DNA of 41,801 nt from Gammaproteobacteria bacterium (GCA_016882265.1 VGVB01000023.1:1-41801), one strand, 5' to 3'; positions 1 through 10,134 are shown, counted from the stretch's first letter. Notes: a model not told the origin generated them from the letters alone. Translations and numbers: made by a program.

Positions 1-209
1 CCGGTCGCGGTGGCCGCCGGCTCCGGCCAGCCGCGCGCTCCCGGCCGTCGCGGCAACCGCGCGAGCCAGCGCGCCGCATCGAGTCGCGCGGGGACGGCGG
101 CGCACTGTAGTAAGATTTCGCGCTCCATGGTCGGCCGCATCCGGCGAGTTTACGCAGCTCATGACCTTTCCGGCACCCGCTCCGGGTCGGCCGGTGCCCG
201 GGCGTCCGG

Positions 210-2183
210 ATGAAGGACGTCCGGACCCTCGTCGAGCTGCTGCTCGCGAACCGCCGGGTCGACCGCCACATCGGTTACCTGGAAGGCGAGGAGCTCGCGC
301 GCCGGGTCAGTTACGGCGAGCTGTGCGAGCGCGCGCTCGGCATCCTGTGGCGGCTGCAGCGGCGCGGCGCTGGTCGCGGCGACTTCCTGATCCTGTTCCT
401 GGCCAACAACGAGGCTTTCATCGACGGCTTCTGGGCCGCGCTGGCCGGCGGCATCGTGCCGGTACCGCTCGCGGTCGGGATCAGCGACGAACACCGCTGG
501 AAGCTGCTGCGCATCGCGCGACAGCTCGGCGAACCGTGGCTGTATACCGAGCGCAAGGGCCTGCAGAAACTGCGCGAATTCACCACCGCGGCCGGAGAAC
601 AGGCGGCGTTTGCGCGTCTCGAACAGCGGGCGCTGCTGATCGACGAGGTCGAGGCGATCGGGCGCGCGGCCGACCCGGTCGCGGTGCGCCCGGACGACGT
701 GGCCTTCATCCAGTATTCCTCGGGCTCGACCAGCAGCCCGAAGGGCATCGTGCTGACCCACGCCAACCTGCTGGCCAACACTCGCGGCGCGCTCGAGGCC
801 GCGCGCTTCACCTCGGACGATGTGTCGTTGTCGTGGATGCCACTGACCCATGACATGGGCCTGATCGGCTTCTTCATCATGATGTTCGCCTGCGGCATCC
901 AGCTCAACCTGATGCCGACCGATCTGTTCATCCGCCGCCCGCTGCTGTGGACGACGCTGCTGTCGCGGCACCGGGCGACGCTGACTTCCTCGCCGAATTT
1001 CGGCTACCGCCACTACCTGAAGGTGCTCGGCGACCGCGAGATCTCCGGCATCGACCTGTCGGCGGTGCGGCTGATCTTCAACGGTGCGGAACCGATCAGC
1101 GTCCCCTTGTGTGACGAGTTCATGGACCGCCTCGCCCCGGCCGGACTCGCGCGCCGCGCAATGTTTCCGGTGTACGGCCTCGCCGAGGCCTCGCTGGCAA
1201 TGACGCTGCCGGCGCCGGGGAGCGCGTACCGCTCGATCCGCGTGGACCGTCACTCGCTGGCACCCGGGCAGGCGGCGCGCGAGCTGCCCGCCGGACACCC
1301 CGACGCGCTGGAATTGATGCTGCTCGGCCACGCGATCCCCTACACCGAGCTGCGCCTCGTCGATGACGCGGACCGGCCGGTCGCGGCCGGCGCGGTCGGG
1401 CACGTGCAGATCCGCGGCGCCAACGTCACCCGTGGGTACTTCCGCGCGCCGCAGGCCAACGCCGAGGGTTTCACCGCGGATGGCTGGCTGCGCACCGGCG
1501 ACCTCGGGCTCATCTGGGACGGCCAACTCGCGATCACCGGGCGGGCCAAGGAAATCATCTTCGTCAACGGCCAGAATTACTATCCGCACGACCTCGAGGC
1601 CATCGCGTGGCGCGCCAGCGGGCTCGAACTCGGCAAGGTCGCAGCGGCCGGCTGCCGCCCGCCCGGCGCGGACACCGAGCGGCTGGTGCTGTTCGTGCTG
1701 CACCGGGGCCCGCTGGCGGATTTCCTGCCGGTGGCGCGCGAGGTCGCGCACCTGGTCAACGAACACGCCGGGCTCGAGGTCGCCGAGGTCGTGCCGATCC
1801 GGCGGATGCCGAAGACCACCAGCGGCAAGATCCAGCGCGTCGCGCTCGAACAGGCCTGGCTGGCCGGCGAGTTCGCCGCCGAGCTCGAGGAGCTCGAACG
1901 CCTGCGCCTGGCCGCGCATGCGGCCACCACCGTCAGCCCCGGCAGCATCGAAGCCCGGCTCCTGGCCATCGTCGAAGAAGTGCTGCCGGACCGCCGGGTC
2001 GCGGCCGACGACAATCTGTTCGACGTCGGCGCCAGTTCGCTGGCGCTGATCCAGATCCACGAGCGCATCGACCGCGAGTTCCCCGCTGCGGTCGAGCTGA
2101 CCGAGCTGTTCGAGCACCCGACCGTGCAGCAGCTTGCGCGCTTGCTCGCCGGACGACTGGCGCCGCCCGCGGCTTCAGGCTGA
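210..2183 (+). CDS. Fatty acyl-AMP ligase fused to an acyl carrier protein domain
   Basis: Predicted to activate a fatty acid as acyl-AMP and load it on its own carrier domain rather than on free CoA. Residues 1 to about 560 are an ANL-superfamily adenylation domain. It has the ATP-binding SSGSTSSPKG loop (around residue 172), LTHDMGLIG, FNGAEPIS and VYGLAEASL, the last two in the form typical of FAAL-type ligases, plus the hinge region ITGRAKEIIFVNGQNYYPHD and a C-terminal KTTSGKIQR lysine motif. Residues about 575-650 are an acyl carrier domain with DVGASSL, whose Ser610 is the expected phosphopantetheine site. ATG 210 starts the conserved frame, but no strong ribosome-binding site is visible. 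The gene converges on an acyltransferase gene (9-bp tail overlap), which suggests the loaded chain is passed to a lipid. The final product is unknown. Confidence 0.88.
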   Translation: MKDVRTLVELLLANRRVDRHIGYLEGEELARRVSYGELCERALGILWRLQRRGAGRGDFLILFLANNEAFIDGFWAALAGGIVPVPLAVGISDEHRWKLLRIARQLGEPWLYTERKGLQKLREFTTAAGEQAAFARLEQRALLIDEVEAIGRAADPVAVRPDDVAFIQYSSGSTSSPKGIVLTHANLLANTRGALEAARFTSDDVSLSWMPLTHDMGLIGFFIMMFACGIQLNLMPTDLFIRRPLLWTTLLSRHRATLTSSPNFGYRHYLKVLGDREISGIDLSAVRLIFNGAEPISVPLCDEFMDRLAPAGLARRAMFPVYGLAEASLAMTLPAPGSAYRSIRVDRHSLAPGQAARELPAGHPDALELMLLGHAIPYTELRLVDDADRPVAAGAVGHVQIRGANVTRGYFRAPQANAEGFTADGWLRTGDLGLIWDGQLAITGRAKEIIFVNGQNYYPHDLEAIAWRASGLELGKVAAAGCRPPGADTERLVLFVLHRGPLADFLPVAREVAHLVNEHAGLEVAEVVPIRRMPKTTSGKIQRVALEQAWLAGEFAAELEELERLRLAAHAATTVSPGSIEARLLAIVEEVLPDRRVAADDNLFDVGASSLALIQIHERIDREFPAAVELTELFEHPTVQQLARLLAGRLAPPAASG

Positions 2184-3131
2184 AGCGCCCGGCGGCGCCG
2201 GTGGCGCGCCGGCCTCCGGCAGCGGCTCCCGCCGCACGCGCCAGCGGCGGTAGCTCCACAGCCAGTCCGCCGGCCGTTCCCGGGTGAAGGCCTCGATGCG
2301 CTGCGCGTAGCGCTCGATCAGCGCGCCGGGCGGAAGTTCCTCGCCGCGCGCGGCCAGCGGCTCGAAGGTCACCTCGTAATGGCCGCGCGCCGCACGCCGC
2401 ACCGCGACGTAGAAGACGGCCATGCCGGCGTGCCGGGCGATGGCCTCCGGACCGATGAAGAATGCCGTGTCCTGGTCAAAGAAGCGGGTGACGTGCCGTA
2501 CCGAGGACGACACCGGGTCCTGGTCCGCGACCATCGCGACGATGCGCGGCTGGCCACGGTGCCGCAGCACCCGCATCAGCAGGCGCTTGGCCGGGATCAT
2601 GCGCGCGCCGAAACGGCCACGCAGCGTCAGCATCAGCCGGTCGCCGAAGCGGCCGTGGATCGGCTTGTAGGCGGCGTCGATCGGGTAGCCCATGCCGAGC
2701 GACATCGCCAGCAGCGTCCACTCCCAGTTGCCGTTGTGCGAAGTCAGCGTGATCACCGAGTGGCCGGCATCGAGTTCGGCCCGCACCGCGGCGACGTTGC
2801 GCAGCGTGACCCGGCGGCGGACCTCGTCGGCACTGATCGTCAGCGCCTTCACGATCTCGACCAGGACTTCGGCAAAATTGCGGTAGAACGCGCGCCGCGT
2901 CCGGGTCACGTCCGCCTCACTGAACTCCGGAAAGCAGCGGCGCAACTGCCCGTTCACGACCGCGCGCCGGTACGGCGTCACGTGTTCGCCGAGCCAGGCG
3001 AGGAAGTGCGCCAGCGCGTACCACGCCGGCAGCGGCAGCGCCGACAGCGCCCGCAGCCACAGCGGCAGGCGCGCGAACGGCGCACGGCTTTCCAGTTCGC
3101 GCTGGCGTCGTTCGCGGGGGCTCAACGGCAT
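2175..3131 (-). CDS. LpxL/HtrB-family lysophospholipid (lipid A type) acyltransferase
   Basis: 318-residue membrane-associated acyltransferase of the LpxL/LpxM/HtrB superfamily, which moves acyl chains from acyl-ACP to a glycolipid or lysolipid. The H-X4-E catalytic motif is seen in SHNGNWEW. MVADQDP and the C-terminal RPADWLWSYRRWR block are also family hallmarks. The N-terminal stretch (about residues 22-50) is hydrophobic and amphipathic, as in inner-membrane members. It starts at ATG 3131 and diverges from the beta-oxidation operon. Its 3' end overlaps the FAAL-ACP gene by 9 bp. The neighbouring acyl-ACP producer suggests a dedicated acyl donor, but this is inference. It may not be the lipid A late acyltransferase itself; FAAL/acyltransferase pairs occur in several lipid-decorating clusters. 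Confidence 0.85.
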   Translation of the reverse strand: MPLSPRERRQRELESRAPFARLPLWLRALSALPLPAWYALAHFLAWLGEHVTPYRRAVVNGQLRRCFPEFSEADVTRTRRAFYRNFAEVLVEIVKALTISADEVRRRVTLRNVAAVRAELDAGHSVITLTSHNGNWEWTLLAMSLGMGYPIDAAYKPIHGRFGDRLMLTLRGRFGARMIPAKRLLMRVLRHRGQPRIVAMVADQDPVSSSVRHVTRFFDQDTAFFIGPEAIARHAGMAVFYVAVRRAARGHYEVTFEPLAARGEELPPGALIERYAQRIEAFTRERPADWLWSYRRWRVRREPLPEAGAPPAPPGASA

Positions 3132-3176
3132 CGGGTACGCAGCTTACCGGATGATCCGCCCGGGCGCCGCACGTGG

Positions 3177-3205
3177 TTTATCGGCCGGGCGGCAGCCGGT
3201 AGAAT
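3177..3205 (+). promoter_or_regulatory. Candidate sigma70 promoter of the beta-oxidation operon
   Basis: TTTATC (3177-3182) and TAGAAT (3200-3205) are separated by 17 bp in the intergenic region between the divergent acyltransferase and thiolase genes. The -10 is good and the -35 weak. The predicted leader includes a short hairpin, GCACGG/CCGTGC, at 3221-3238 ahead of the thiolase start. Confidence 0.4.
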
Positions 3206-3262
3206 GCGCCAGCGACCAGGCACGGCACCGGCCGTGCGCCCCTCCCCCGAAGGATTCCCCCG

Positions 3263-4471
3263 ATGGCCGAAGCATTGATCTACGACCACCTGCGCAGCCC
3301 GCGCGGCCGCGGCCGGCCCGACGGCTCGCTGCACACGGTGACGCCCGTGGGCCTCGCCGCCCAGGTGCTCGCGGCACTGCGCGAGCGCAGCGGCCTCGAT
3401 ACCGCGCTGGTGGATGACATCGTGCTGGGTTGCGTCGCGCCGATCGGCGAACAGGGCGCGAACATCGCCCGCGTCGCCGTGCTGTGCGCCGGCTACGCCG
3501 AATCGGTGCCGGGCCAGCAGCTCAACCGCTTCTGCGCCTCCGGGCTCGAGGCAGTCAACAACGCAGCGGCGCAGGTCATGTCGGGCCAGTCCGAGCTGGT
3601 GATCGGCGGCGGCGTCGAGTGCATGTCGCGCGTACCGATGGGCGCGGACGGCGGCGCCTGGGCCGCCGACCCGGCGGTGGCCTTCCCGCTGCACTTCGTG
3701 CCGCAGGGCATCAGCGCCGACCTGATCGCGACGCTCGACGGCTACAGCCGCGAACAGCTCGATACCTACGCGCTCGAGAGCCAGCGCCGCGCCGCGACCG
3801 CCTGGCGCGAGGGCTGGTTCAACCGCTCGATCATGCCGATCCGCGACCAGCTCGGCGAAGTGCTGCTCGAGCGCGACGAGTACATGCGCCCGCAGACGAC
3901 GGCCGCGGACCTGGCCGCGCTGAAACCGGCCTTCGAGACCCCGGGGCAGCAGTTCGGCTTCGACGCCGTGGCGCTGCAGCGCTATCCGCAGATCGAGGCG
4001 ATTCGCCACGTACATACAGCCGGCAACTCCAGCGGCATCGTCGATGGCTCCGCCGCGGTGCTGGTCGGCAGCCGCCGCATGGCCCGCGCGCTCGGCCTGA
4101 AGCCGCGCGCCCGGATCCGCGCCTTCGCGTCGATCGGCTCGGAACCGACCATCATGCTGACCGGCCCGGCCGCGGCAACCCGCAAGGTGCTGCGCCGCGC
4201 GCGCATGCAGCCGGCCGATATCGATCTGTGGGAGCTGAACGAGGCCTTCGCCTCGGTCGTGCTGCGCTACCGGCGCGACCTCGAGCTCGACCCGGCGCGC
4301 CTGAACGTCGCCGGCGGCGCGATCGCGATGGGCCATCCGCTCGGCGCGACCGGCGCGATGATCCTCGGCACGGTGCTCGACGAGCTCGAGCGGCGCGGGC
4401 TCGGCACCGCACTCGTCACGCTGTGCATCGGCGCCGGCATGGGCACGGCCACCATCATCGAGAGGCTCTGA
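3263..4471 (+). CDS. Thiolase (acetyl-CoA acyltransferase), beta-oxidation
   Basis: 402-residue thiolase that cleaves 3-ketoacyl-CoA with CoA in the last step of beta-oxidation, or condenses acetyl-CoA in reverse. The acylated cysteine is Cys91 in RFCASGLEA. The other signature blocks are present: ELNEAFA, the histidine motif [15 protein letters not shown], and the C-terminal CIGAGMG with the second active-site cysteine. The length is normal for the family. ATG 3263 follows a purine-rich region. Its stop (4469-4471) is directly followed by the ATG of the hydratase/dehydrogenase gene, so the two are likely translationally coupled and form the thiolase and multifunctional subunits of a trifunctional-like pair. 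FadA, FadI and acetoacetyl-CoA thiolase types cannot be separated with certainty. Confidence 0.93.
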   Translation: MAEALIYDHLRSPRGRGRPDGSLHTVTPVGLAAQVLAALRERSGLDTALVDDIVLGCVAPIGEQGANIARVAVLCAGYAESVPGQQLNRFCASGLEAVNNAAAQVMSGQSELVIGGGVECMSRVPMGADGGAWAADPAVAFPLHFVPQGISADLIATLDGYSREQLDTYALESQRRAATAWREGWFNRSIMPIRDQLGEVLLERDEYMRPQTTAADLAALKPAFETPGQQFGFDAVALQRYPQIEAIRHVHTAGNSSGIVDGSAAVLVGSRRMARALGLKPRARIRAFASIGSEPTIMLTGPAAATRKVLRRARMQPADIDLWELNEAFASVVLRYRRDLELDPARLNVAGGAIAMGHPLGATGAMILGTVLDELERRGLGTALVTLCIGAGMGTATIIERL

Positions 4472-6640
4472 ATGAACGGCACGATCCGGATCACCGTCGG
4501 CGACGACGGCATCGCCACACTGACCATCGACTGCCCCGGCCGGCCGGTCAACGTGATCACGCCGGAGCTGACCGCCGATCTGGTCGCGGCGGTCGAGCGC
4601 ATCGCCACCGATCCGGCGATCCGCGCCGCGATCATCACCTCGGCCAAGGCCGATTTCATGGCCGGCGCGGATCTCAAGGAATTCGCCACCGCCTGGAATC
4701 GCGGCGTCAGCGCCGCGGAGGCGGCCGGGACCAGTCGTAACTTCAGCCGGCTGTACCGGCAGCTCGAGACCTGCGGCAAGCCGGTGGTCGCGGCGATCAA
4801 CGGCCTCGCGCTCGGCGGCGGCTTTGAACTGGCGCTGGCCTGCCACTATCGCGTGCTGGCCGACGAGCCCAAAGTCGTGGTCGGCCTGCCGGAAGTGAAG
4901 GTCGGCCTGCTGCCCGGCGCCGGCGGCACGCAGCGCCTGCCGCGCCTGATCGGCATCGCCAATGCCCTGCCGCTGATGCTCGAGGGCCGGCACGTACGAC
5001 CGGCCGAGGCCCTGAAGCTCGGCATCGTGCACGAGCTCGCGCCGCGCGCGGAGCTGCTCGAACGGGCGCGCCGCTGGCTCGCCGGCTCGCCTGAGCCGAC
5101 GCAGCCCTGGGACCGGAAGGGCTTCCGCGTGCCGGGCGGCGCCGGGCTGCTGAACCCGGCGGTCGGTCAGACTTTCATGGGCGCGAATGCGCTGGTCGCG
5201 CGCGAGACGATGCGCAACTATCCGGCGCCGGTCGCGATCCTGTCCTGCGTGTACGAGGGCACGCAGATGCCGATCGACGTCGGGCTCGCGGTCGAGTCGA
5301 AGTACTTCGGCCAGCTCCTCGCCGGCCCGGTCGCGCACAACCTGATGTGCACGATGTTCATCAACAAGGGCCAGGCCGACGGCCTGGCGCGGCGCCCCAG
5401 GGAAGTGCCGACGAGCCGGGTGACGAAGCTCGGCGTACTCGGCGCCGGCCTGATGGGCGCCGGCATCGCGCACGTCGCGGCCGTAGCCGGCATCGAGGTC
5501 GTGTTGCTCGACTCGACCCGCGAGTTCGCCGAGCGGGGCCGCGGGCATACGCGGGACCTGCTGGCGCGCGAGGTCGCGCGCGGCCGGCTCGACCAGGCGC
5601 GCGCCGATGCCGTGCTCGGGCGCATCCGGCCGACCGCCGACTATCAGGACCTCGCCGGCTGCGAACTGGTCGTCGAGGCCGTGTTCGAGGACCGCGCGAT
5701 CAAGGCCGACGTGACCGCGCGCGCCGAGGCGGTGCTCGGCGCGGACGCCGTGTTCGCCAGCAACACCTCGACGCTGCCGATCACGGGGCTGGCGAAGGCG
5801 TCGCAACGCCCGGCGCGGTTCATCGGTGTGCACTTCTTCTCGCCGGTCGAGAAGATGCCGCTGGTCGAGATCATCGTCGGGCGGCGCACCGATGCGGTGG
5901 CGATTGCACGGGCCTTCGACTTCGTCGCGCAGTTGCGCAAGACCCCGATCCTGGTCAACGACAGCCGCGGCTTCTTCACCAGTCGCGTGTTCAGCACTTT
6001 CGTCAACGAAGGCCAGGCCATGCTCGCCGAAGGCGTGGCGCCGGCGCTGATCGAGAACGCGGCGCGCCGCGCCGGCATGCCGGTCGGGCCGCTCGCCGTG
6101 GCCGACGAGGTCTCGCTCGAGCTCGCCTGGCGGATCATGCAGCAGACCGAAAAGGATCTCGGCGCGCGCTACCGCCGGCCGGTCAGCTACGAGGTGACAC
6201 GGCGCATGGTGCTCGACTGCCAGCGCTCCGGCCGGCGGCAGGGAGCGGGTTTCTATGATTACCCGGCCGACGCGCCCAAGCGGCTGTGGCCGGGGCTGGC
6301 GGAGCAATGGCCGCTGGCCAGTGTACAGCCCACGCCCGACGCGGTGCGCCAGCGACTGCTGTACATCCAGGCACTGGAGACCGCGCGCTGCGTCGAGGAA
6401 GGCGTGCTCACCGATCCGGCCGACGGCGACATCGGTTCCATTCTCGGCATCGGCTTCCCGCCGTGGACCGGCGGCACGCTGGCCTTCATCGACACCATGG
6501 GCATCGCCCGATTCGTCGCCGACTGCGAGAAGCTCGCGCGGCGGCATGGTCCGCGCTTCCGGCCGTCGCGCTGGCTGCGCGAGCGCGCCGCGCGCGGCGA
6601 GCCGTTCCATCCGGTCACCGGCGTCCGGCCGGCGGCTTGA
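4472..6640 (+). CDS. Enoyl-CoA hydratase / 3-hydroxyacyl-CoA dehydrogenase (FadB/FadJ-like)
   Basis: 722-residue bifunctional beta-oxidation enzyme. Residues 1 to about 190 are a crotonase domain with the oxyanion-hole segments [12 protein letters not shown] and [14 protein letters not shown], and a catalytic glutamate in [18 protein letters not shown]. From about residue 310 there is a Rossmann NAD-binding domain ([14 protein letters not shown]), then [26 protein letters not shown] and the helical C-terminal dehydrogenase domains, ending in a conserved [10 protein letters not shown] segment. It forms the second gene of the operon, adjacent to the thiolase stop. The length matches FadB/FadJ alpha chains. 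Substrate chain length cannot be inferred from sequence. Confidence 0.93.
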   Translation: MNGTIRITVGDDGIATLTIDCPGRPVNVITPELTADLVAAVERIATDPAIRAAIITSAKADFMAGADLKEFATAWNRGVSAAEAAGTSRNFSRLYRQLETCGKPVVAAINGLALGGGFELALACHYRVLADEPKVVVGLPEVKVGLLPGAGGTQRLPRLIGIANALPLMLEGRHVRPAEALKLGIVHELAPRAELLERARRWLAGSPEPTQPWDRKGFRVPGGAGLLNPAVGQTFMGANALVARETMRNYPAPVAILSCVYEGTQMPIDVGLAVESKYFGQLLAGPVAHNLMCTMFINKGQADGLARRPREVPTSRVTKLGVLGAGLMGAGIAHVAAVAGIEVVLLDSTREFAERGRGHTRDLLAREVARGRLDQARADAVLGRIRPTADYQDLAGCELVVEAVFEDRAIKADVTARAEAVLGADAVFASNTSTLPITGLAKASQRPARFIGVHFFSPVEKMPLVEIIVGRRTDAVAIARAFDFVAQLRKTPILVNDSRGFFTSRVFSTFVNEGQAMLAEGVAPALIENAARRAGMPVGPLAVADEVSLELAWRIMQQTEKDLGARYRRPVSYEVTRRMVLDCQRSGRRQGAGFYDYPADAPKRLWPGLAEQWPLASVQPTPDAVRQRLLYIQALETARCVEEGVLTDPADGDIGSILGIGFPPWTGGTLAFIDTMGIARFVADCEKLARRHGPRFRPSRWLRERAARGEPFHPVTGVRPAA

Positions 6641-6652
6641 GGCCCGCTGCCG

Positions 6653-7816
6653 ATGCGGCGCACGATCTTCGAGCCGGAACACGAGATGTTCCGCGAGACC
6701 GCGCGACGCTGGTTCCAGCAGGAGGTCGCGCCGCAGGTCGAACGCTGGCGCGAGCAGGGCTTCGTCGAGCCGGAGTGGTTCCGCCGCGCCGGCGCGCAGG
6801 GCTACCTGCTGATGTGGGCGGACGAATGCTACGGTGGCGCGGGCCTCGCGGATTTCCGCTACGAGCAGATCCTGATCGAGGAAGACACGCGCCACGGCGA
6901 CATCGGTTATTTTCTGTCGCTGCATTCGCGGCTGGTCGCACCGTACATCGGTCACCTCGGCAGCGAGGAGCAGAAGCAGCGCTTCCTGCCGCGCTGCGCG
7001 CGTGGCGAGTGCATCCTCGGCATCGCGCTGACCGAGCCCGGCGCCGGCAGCGATCTGGCCGGCATCCGCACCCGTGCCGAGGACCGCGGCGATCACTGGC
7101 TGCTGAACGGCTCGAAGACCTACATCTCCAACGGCCAGATCGGCAACCTGTTCGTGGTCGCCGCGCGCACCGTGCCGGAAGCGCGCCACGGCCTCGGCCT
7201 GTTCCTCGTCGAGGATCACCTGCCCGGCTTCCGGCGCGGCCGCAACCTGAAGAAGCTCGGCCTCAAGGCCCAGGACACCTCGGAGCTGTTTTTCGACGAC
7301 CTGCGCGTGCCGAACGACAACGTCCTCGGCGACCCGACTCTCGGCTTCCACTACCTGACCAACTTCCTCGCCGAGGAGCGGCTGATCAACGCCTGCTGGA
7401 ACATCGCCCACGCGCAGACCGCCTTCGACCTGACGCTCGACTTCGTTCGCGAGCGCTACGCCTTCGGGCGGCCGATCGGCACGTTTCAGAACTCGCGCTT
7501 CCGCATGGCTGAAATGCGCGCCCAGCTCGATGCGCTCCAGGTGTTCGTCGACCACTGCGTGCTGGAGCACAACGCCGGCCGGCTCACCGCCGAGCTCGCC
7601 GCGGAGGCCAAGCTGCTGTCCAGCGAGCTGGAAAACCGCGTGATCGACCAGTGCCTGCAGCTCCATGGCGGCGCCGGCTACATGGATGAGTACCGGATCT
7701 CGCGGATGTATGCCGATGCACGGATTTCGCGCATCTATGCCGGCACCTCGGAGATCATGAAGGAGATCATCGGCCGCTCGCTCGGCCTCGATGAGCGCAA
7801 GCTGCCGAACCGCTGA
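6653..7816 (+). CDS. Acyl-CoA dehydrogenase
   Basis: 387-residue FAD flavoenzyme of the acyl-CoA dehydrogenase family that introduces the trans-2 double bond in acyl-CoA. It has the ALTEPGAGSDLAGI flavin/substrate motif, WLLNGSKTYISNG, and the C-terminal LQLHGGAGYMDEY and IYAGTSEIMKEII blocks. Glu367 in GTSEIM is the expected catalytic base. It begins 12 bp after the hydratase/dehydrogenase stop, so it is the third operon gene. The ATG 6653 context is GC-rich with no clear Shine-Dalgarno. It supplies the first oxidation step missing from the other operon products, so the cluster encodes a complete beta-oxidation spiral. Confidence 0.93.
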   Translation: MRRTIFEPEHEMFRETARRWFQQEVAPQVERWREQGFVEPEWFRRAGAQGYLLMWADECYGGAGLADFRYEQILIEEDTRHGDIGYFLSLHSRLVAPYIGHLGSEEQKQRFLPRCARGECILGIALTEPGAGSDLAGIRTRAEDRGDHWLLNGSKTYISNGQIGNLFVVAARTVPEARHGLGLFLVEDHLPGFRRGRNLKKLGLKAQDTSELFFDDLRVPNDNVLGDPTLGFHYLTNFLAEERLINACWNIAHAQTAFDLTLDFVRERYAFGRPIGTFQNSRFRMAEMRAQLDALQVFVDHCVLEHNAGRLTAELAAEAKLLSSELENRVIDQCLQLHGGAGYMDEYRISRMYADARISRIYAGTSEIMKEIIGRSLGLDERKLPNR

Positions 7817-7849
7817 CCACGGGCACTGCCCGGGTCCGCAGGGGGAACG

Positions 7850-9442
7850 ATGCACGGGCTGATGATGGACACGCCGCTGACGATCACGACCATCCTGCGG
7901 CACGCGGAGCGGGTCAACGCCGCCTCCGAAATCGTCTCGGTGACCGCCGACGCGCCGCGCCATCGCTGCACCTACGCCGACGTCTTCCGCCGCGCGCGCC
8001 AGCTCGCCAACGCGCTCACCGCGGCCGGCGTCCGCCCCGGCGATCGCGTCGCGACGCTGGCCTGGAACGACTACCGGCACCTGGAGTTGTACTACGCGGT
8101 GTCCTGCATGGGCGCCGTGCTGCACACGCTGAACCCGCGGCTGTTCGCCGAGCAGATCACCTACATCTTCAACCACGGCGGCGCGCGGATCCTGTTCGCG
8201 GACCAGACGCTGCTGCCGCTGGTGGAAATACTGCGGCCCGGCCTGCCGGCGCTCGAGCGCCTGGTCGTGCTGGGGCCCGACTACGAGGCGTTCATCGCCG
8301 GCCAGCCGGACCGTTACGACTGGCCCGAGCTCGACGAGCGCGAGGCCAGCTCGCTGTGCTACACCTCCGGCACCACCGGCCACCCGAAGGGCGTGCTGTA
8401 CAACCATCGCGCCACCTTGCTGCACAGCTACGGCTCGACGCTGGTGGATACGCTGGCATTGAGCCGCCGCGATTCCGTGCTCGCGGTCGTGCCGATGTTC
8501 CATGCCAATGCCTGGGGCCTGCCCTACAGCGTGCCGATGGTCGGCGGCAAGCTGGTGTTCCCGGGGCCGAAGATGGGCGACGGCGCGACGCTGGCCGCGC
8601 TGATCGCGGAGGAACAGGTGACGATCGCCGCCGGAGTGCCGACCGTGTGGCAGCTCCTGCTGAACTACGCGCGCGAGCACGACCTCGTGTTCCACTCCCT
8701 CGAACGCATCCTGGTCGGCGGCTCGGCCTGTCCGCTCTCGATCATGAACGAGTTCCGTGACCGCCACGGCGTCTGGTGCGTGCACGCCTGGGGCATGACC
8801 GAGATGACGCCGCTCGGCACGGCCAACGCGAAGCCGCCGGGCTACGACGCGCTGTCGCCGGTAGCGCAGGATGCATTCCGCGTCCGCCAGGGTCGTCCGG
8901 CCTTCGGCGTCGAGATGAAGATCGTCGACGACGCCGGCCGCGAGCTGCCCTGGGATGGCGCGAGCGCAGGCCTGCTGAAGGTGCGCGGCCCGTGGGTGTG
9001 TCGCGACTACTACCACACCGGCGAGCCGAGCGCCGCGCATGCCGAGCCCGGCTGGTTCGCGACCGGTGACGTCGCCAACATCGCGCCCGACGGCACGCTG
9101 CAGATCACCGACCGCGCCAAGGACGTGATCAAGTCCGGCGGCGAGTGGATCAGCTCGATCGACCTCGAGAACATCGCTGCCGGCCACCCGGACCTGCTGC
9201 AGGCCGCGGTCATCGGCGTGCCGCACCCGAAATGGGACGAGAGGCCGCTGCTGATCGCGGTGCCGCGACCCGGCGCGACGCCGACCCGCGAGGGCGTGCT
9301 CGGCTGGCTCGAGGGCCGCATCGCGAAGTGGTGGACACCCGACGACGTCGTGTTCGTCGAGAAGATCCCGCTGACCGCGACCGGCAAGATCTCCAAGGTC
9401 GAACTGCGCCAGCAGTTCCGGGACTACAGGCTGCCAGCATGA
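7850..9442 (+). CDS. Acyl-CoA synthetase (AMP-dependent ligase, FadD-like)
   Basis: 530-residue AMP-binding ligase that would activate fatty acids as acyl-CoA for the enzymes encoded upstream. It shows the P-loop-like YTSGTTGHPKG, the HAWGMTEMTPLGT motif, the GWFATGDVANI and DRAKDVIKSGGEWIS hinge motifs, and the catalytic lysine region PLTATGKISKVELR. AGGGGG lies a few bases before ATG 7850, favouring this start over the in-frame ATGs just downstream. The gap after the acyl-CoA dehydrogenase is 33 bp. Its stop overlaps the ATG of the next gene (ATGA). It resembles medium- or long-chain acyl-CoA ligases; the exact substrate is unknown. Confidence 0.91.
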   Translation: MHGLMMDTPLTITTILRHAERVNAASEIVSVTADAPRHRCTYADVFRRARQLANALTAAGVRPGDRVATLAWNDYRHLELYYAVSCMGAVLHTLNPRLFAEQITYIFNHGGARILFADQTLLPLVEILRPGLPALERLVVLGPDYEAFIAGQPDRYDWPELDEREASSLCYTSGTTGHPKGVLYNHRATLLHSYGSTLVDTLALSRRDSVLAVVPMFHANAWGLPYSVPMVGGKLVFPGPKMGDGATLAALIAEEQVTIAAGVPTVWQLLLNYAREHDLVFHSLERILVGGSACPLSIMNEFRDRHGVWCVHAWGMTEMTPLGTANAKPPGYDALSPVAQDAFRVRQGRPAFGVEMKIVDDAGRELPWDGASAGLLKVRGPWVCRDYYHTGEPSAAHAEPGWFATGDVANIAPDGTLQITDRAKDVIKSGGEWISSIDLENIAAGHPDLLQAAVIGVPHPKWDERPLLIAVPRPGATPTREGVLGWLEGRIAKWWTPDDVVFVEKIPLTATGKISKVELRQQFRDYRLPA

Positions 9443-10134
9443 AACAGACCGCTTCCGCACGCTCAGTTCGCGGCACTTTGCTCGTGATCCTCGGCATGCT
9501 CTGCCTGCCGGCGGCCGTCGCCGCGCCGCCGGTCGAGGAGGAGTTACCCGACGGCAAGAGCGAGCGCTCGCGGGGCACGGTGGCGCCGCGAGCGCAGCCG
9601 CAGGTCCGGCACGGTGTGGCGACCGGGGCCGGGGCGGCCGCCGGTGCCGCGCGGGCGCGGGCCGCAGCGACCAGCGATGCGCTGGTCATCGAGGGCGAAG
9701 CGGTCAGCGCCACGCCGAGCCGCGGCCAGGTCCGGATTGAGGACATGTCGCCTTACGGCAGCGGCTGGAGCGGCAACCGCCAGCTCAAGTGGTCCGCTCC
9801 CGGTGACGGGGCCATGCTGATGCTGGCGCCGGCCGTACCGGCCGGTCATTACGACGTAACGCTGCACCTGACCCAAGGCCCGGCTTATGCGCGCCTCGAA
9901 GTCATCGGCCTGGCCGGCGTGATCCCGCGCTCGGATGTCGAGCTGTACGGGCCAACGCTCGCGCCACCGGCCCAGGTCGCCCTCGGCGTGCTCGAACTCG
10001 GCCCGGAGCGCGGCTTCGCGATCCGCATCCTCGGCCGCGACCCGCGCGCGACCGGTTACTCCGTCGGCCTCGACAAGCTGTCGCTGGTTCCGGTCAATGC
10101 CGCGTCAGGCGAAGGTCGCGCGGCCGGACCGTGA
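9439..10134 (+). CDS. Exported protein with a C-terminal beta-sandwich-like domain, unknown function
   Basis: 231 residues starting at ATG 9439, which overlaps the stop of the acyl-CoA ligase gene (ATGA). The N-terminus has basic residues, a hydrophobic core (LLVILGMLCLPAAVAA) and an AVA-A cleavage site typical of a Sec signal peptide. A low-complexity Ala/Gly/Arg linker runs to about residue 75. The rest (WSGNRQLKW, PAGHYDVTLHLTQ, then alternating strands ending GYSVGLDKLSLVPV) resembles the jelly-roll domain attached to some secreted carbohydrate-related proteins. No catalytic motif is seen. Coupling to a fatty-acid activation gene is odd for an exported protein and may only reflect co-transcription. 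Confidence 0.75.
   Translation: MKQTASARSVRGTLLVILGMLCLPAAVAAPPVEEELPDGKSERSRGTVAPRAQPQVRHGVATGAGAAAGAARARAAATSDALVIEGEAVSATPSRGQVRIEDMSPYGSGWSGNRQLKWSAPGDGAMLMLAPAVPAGHYDVTLHLTQGPAYARLEVIGLAGVIPRSDVELYGPTLAPPAQVALGVLELGPERGFAIRILGRDPRATGYSVGLDKLSLVPVNAASGEGRAAGP

Noticed and set aside
10..213. A 67-codon frame before the FAAL gene
   Set aside because: Arg/Ser/Gly-rich composition typical of a GC-driven spurious frame, and it overlaps the FAAL start. Nothing else was seen in 1-209.
3122..9460. A single very long open frame on the minus strand across the beta-oxidation operon
   Set aside because: It is antisense to five genes with clear family motifs. High G+C leaves few stop codons, so this is a shadow frame.
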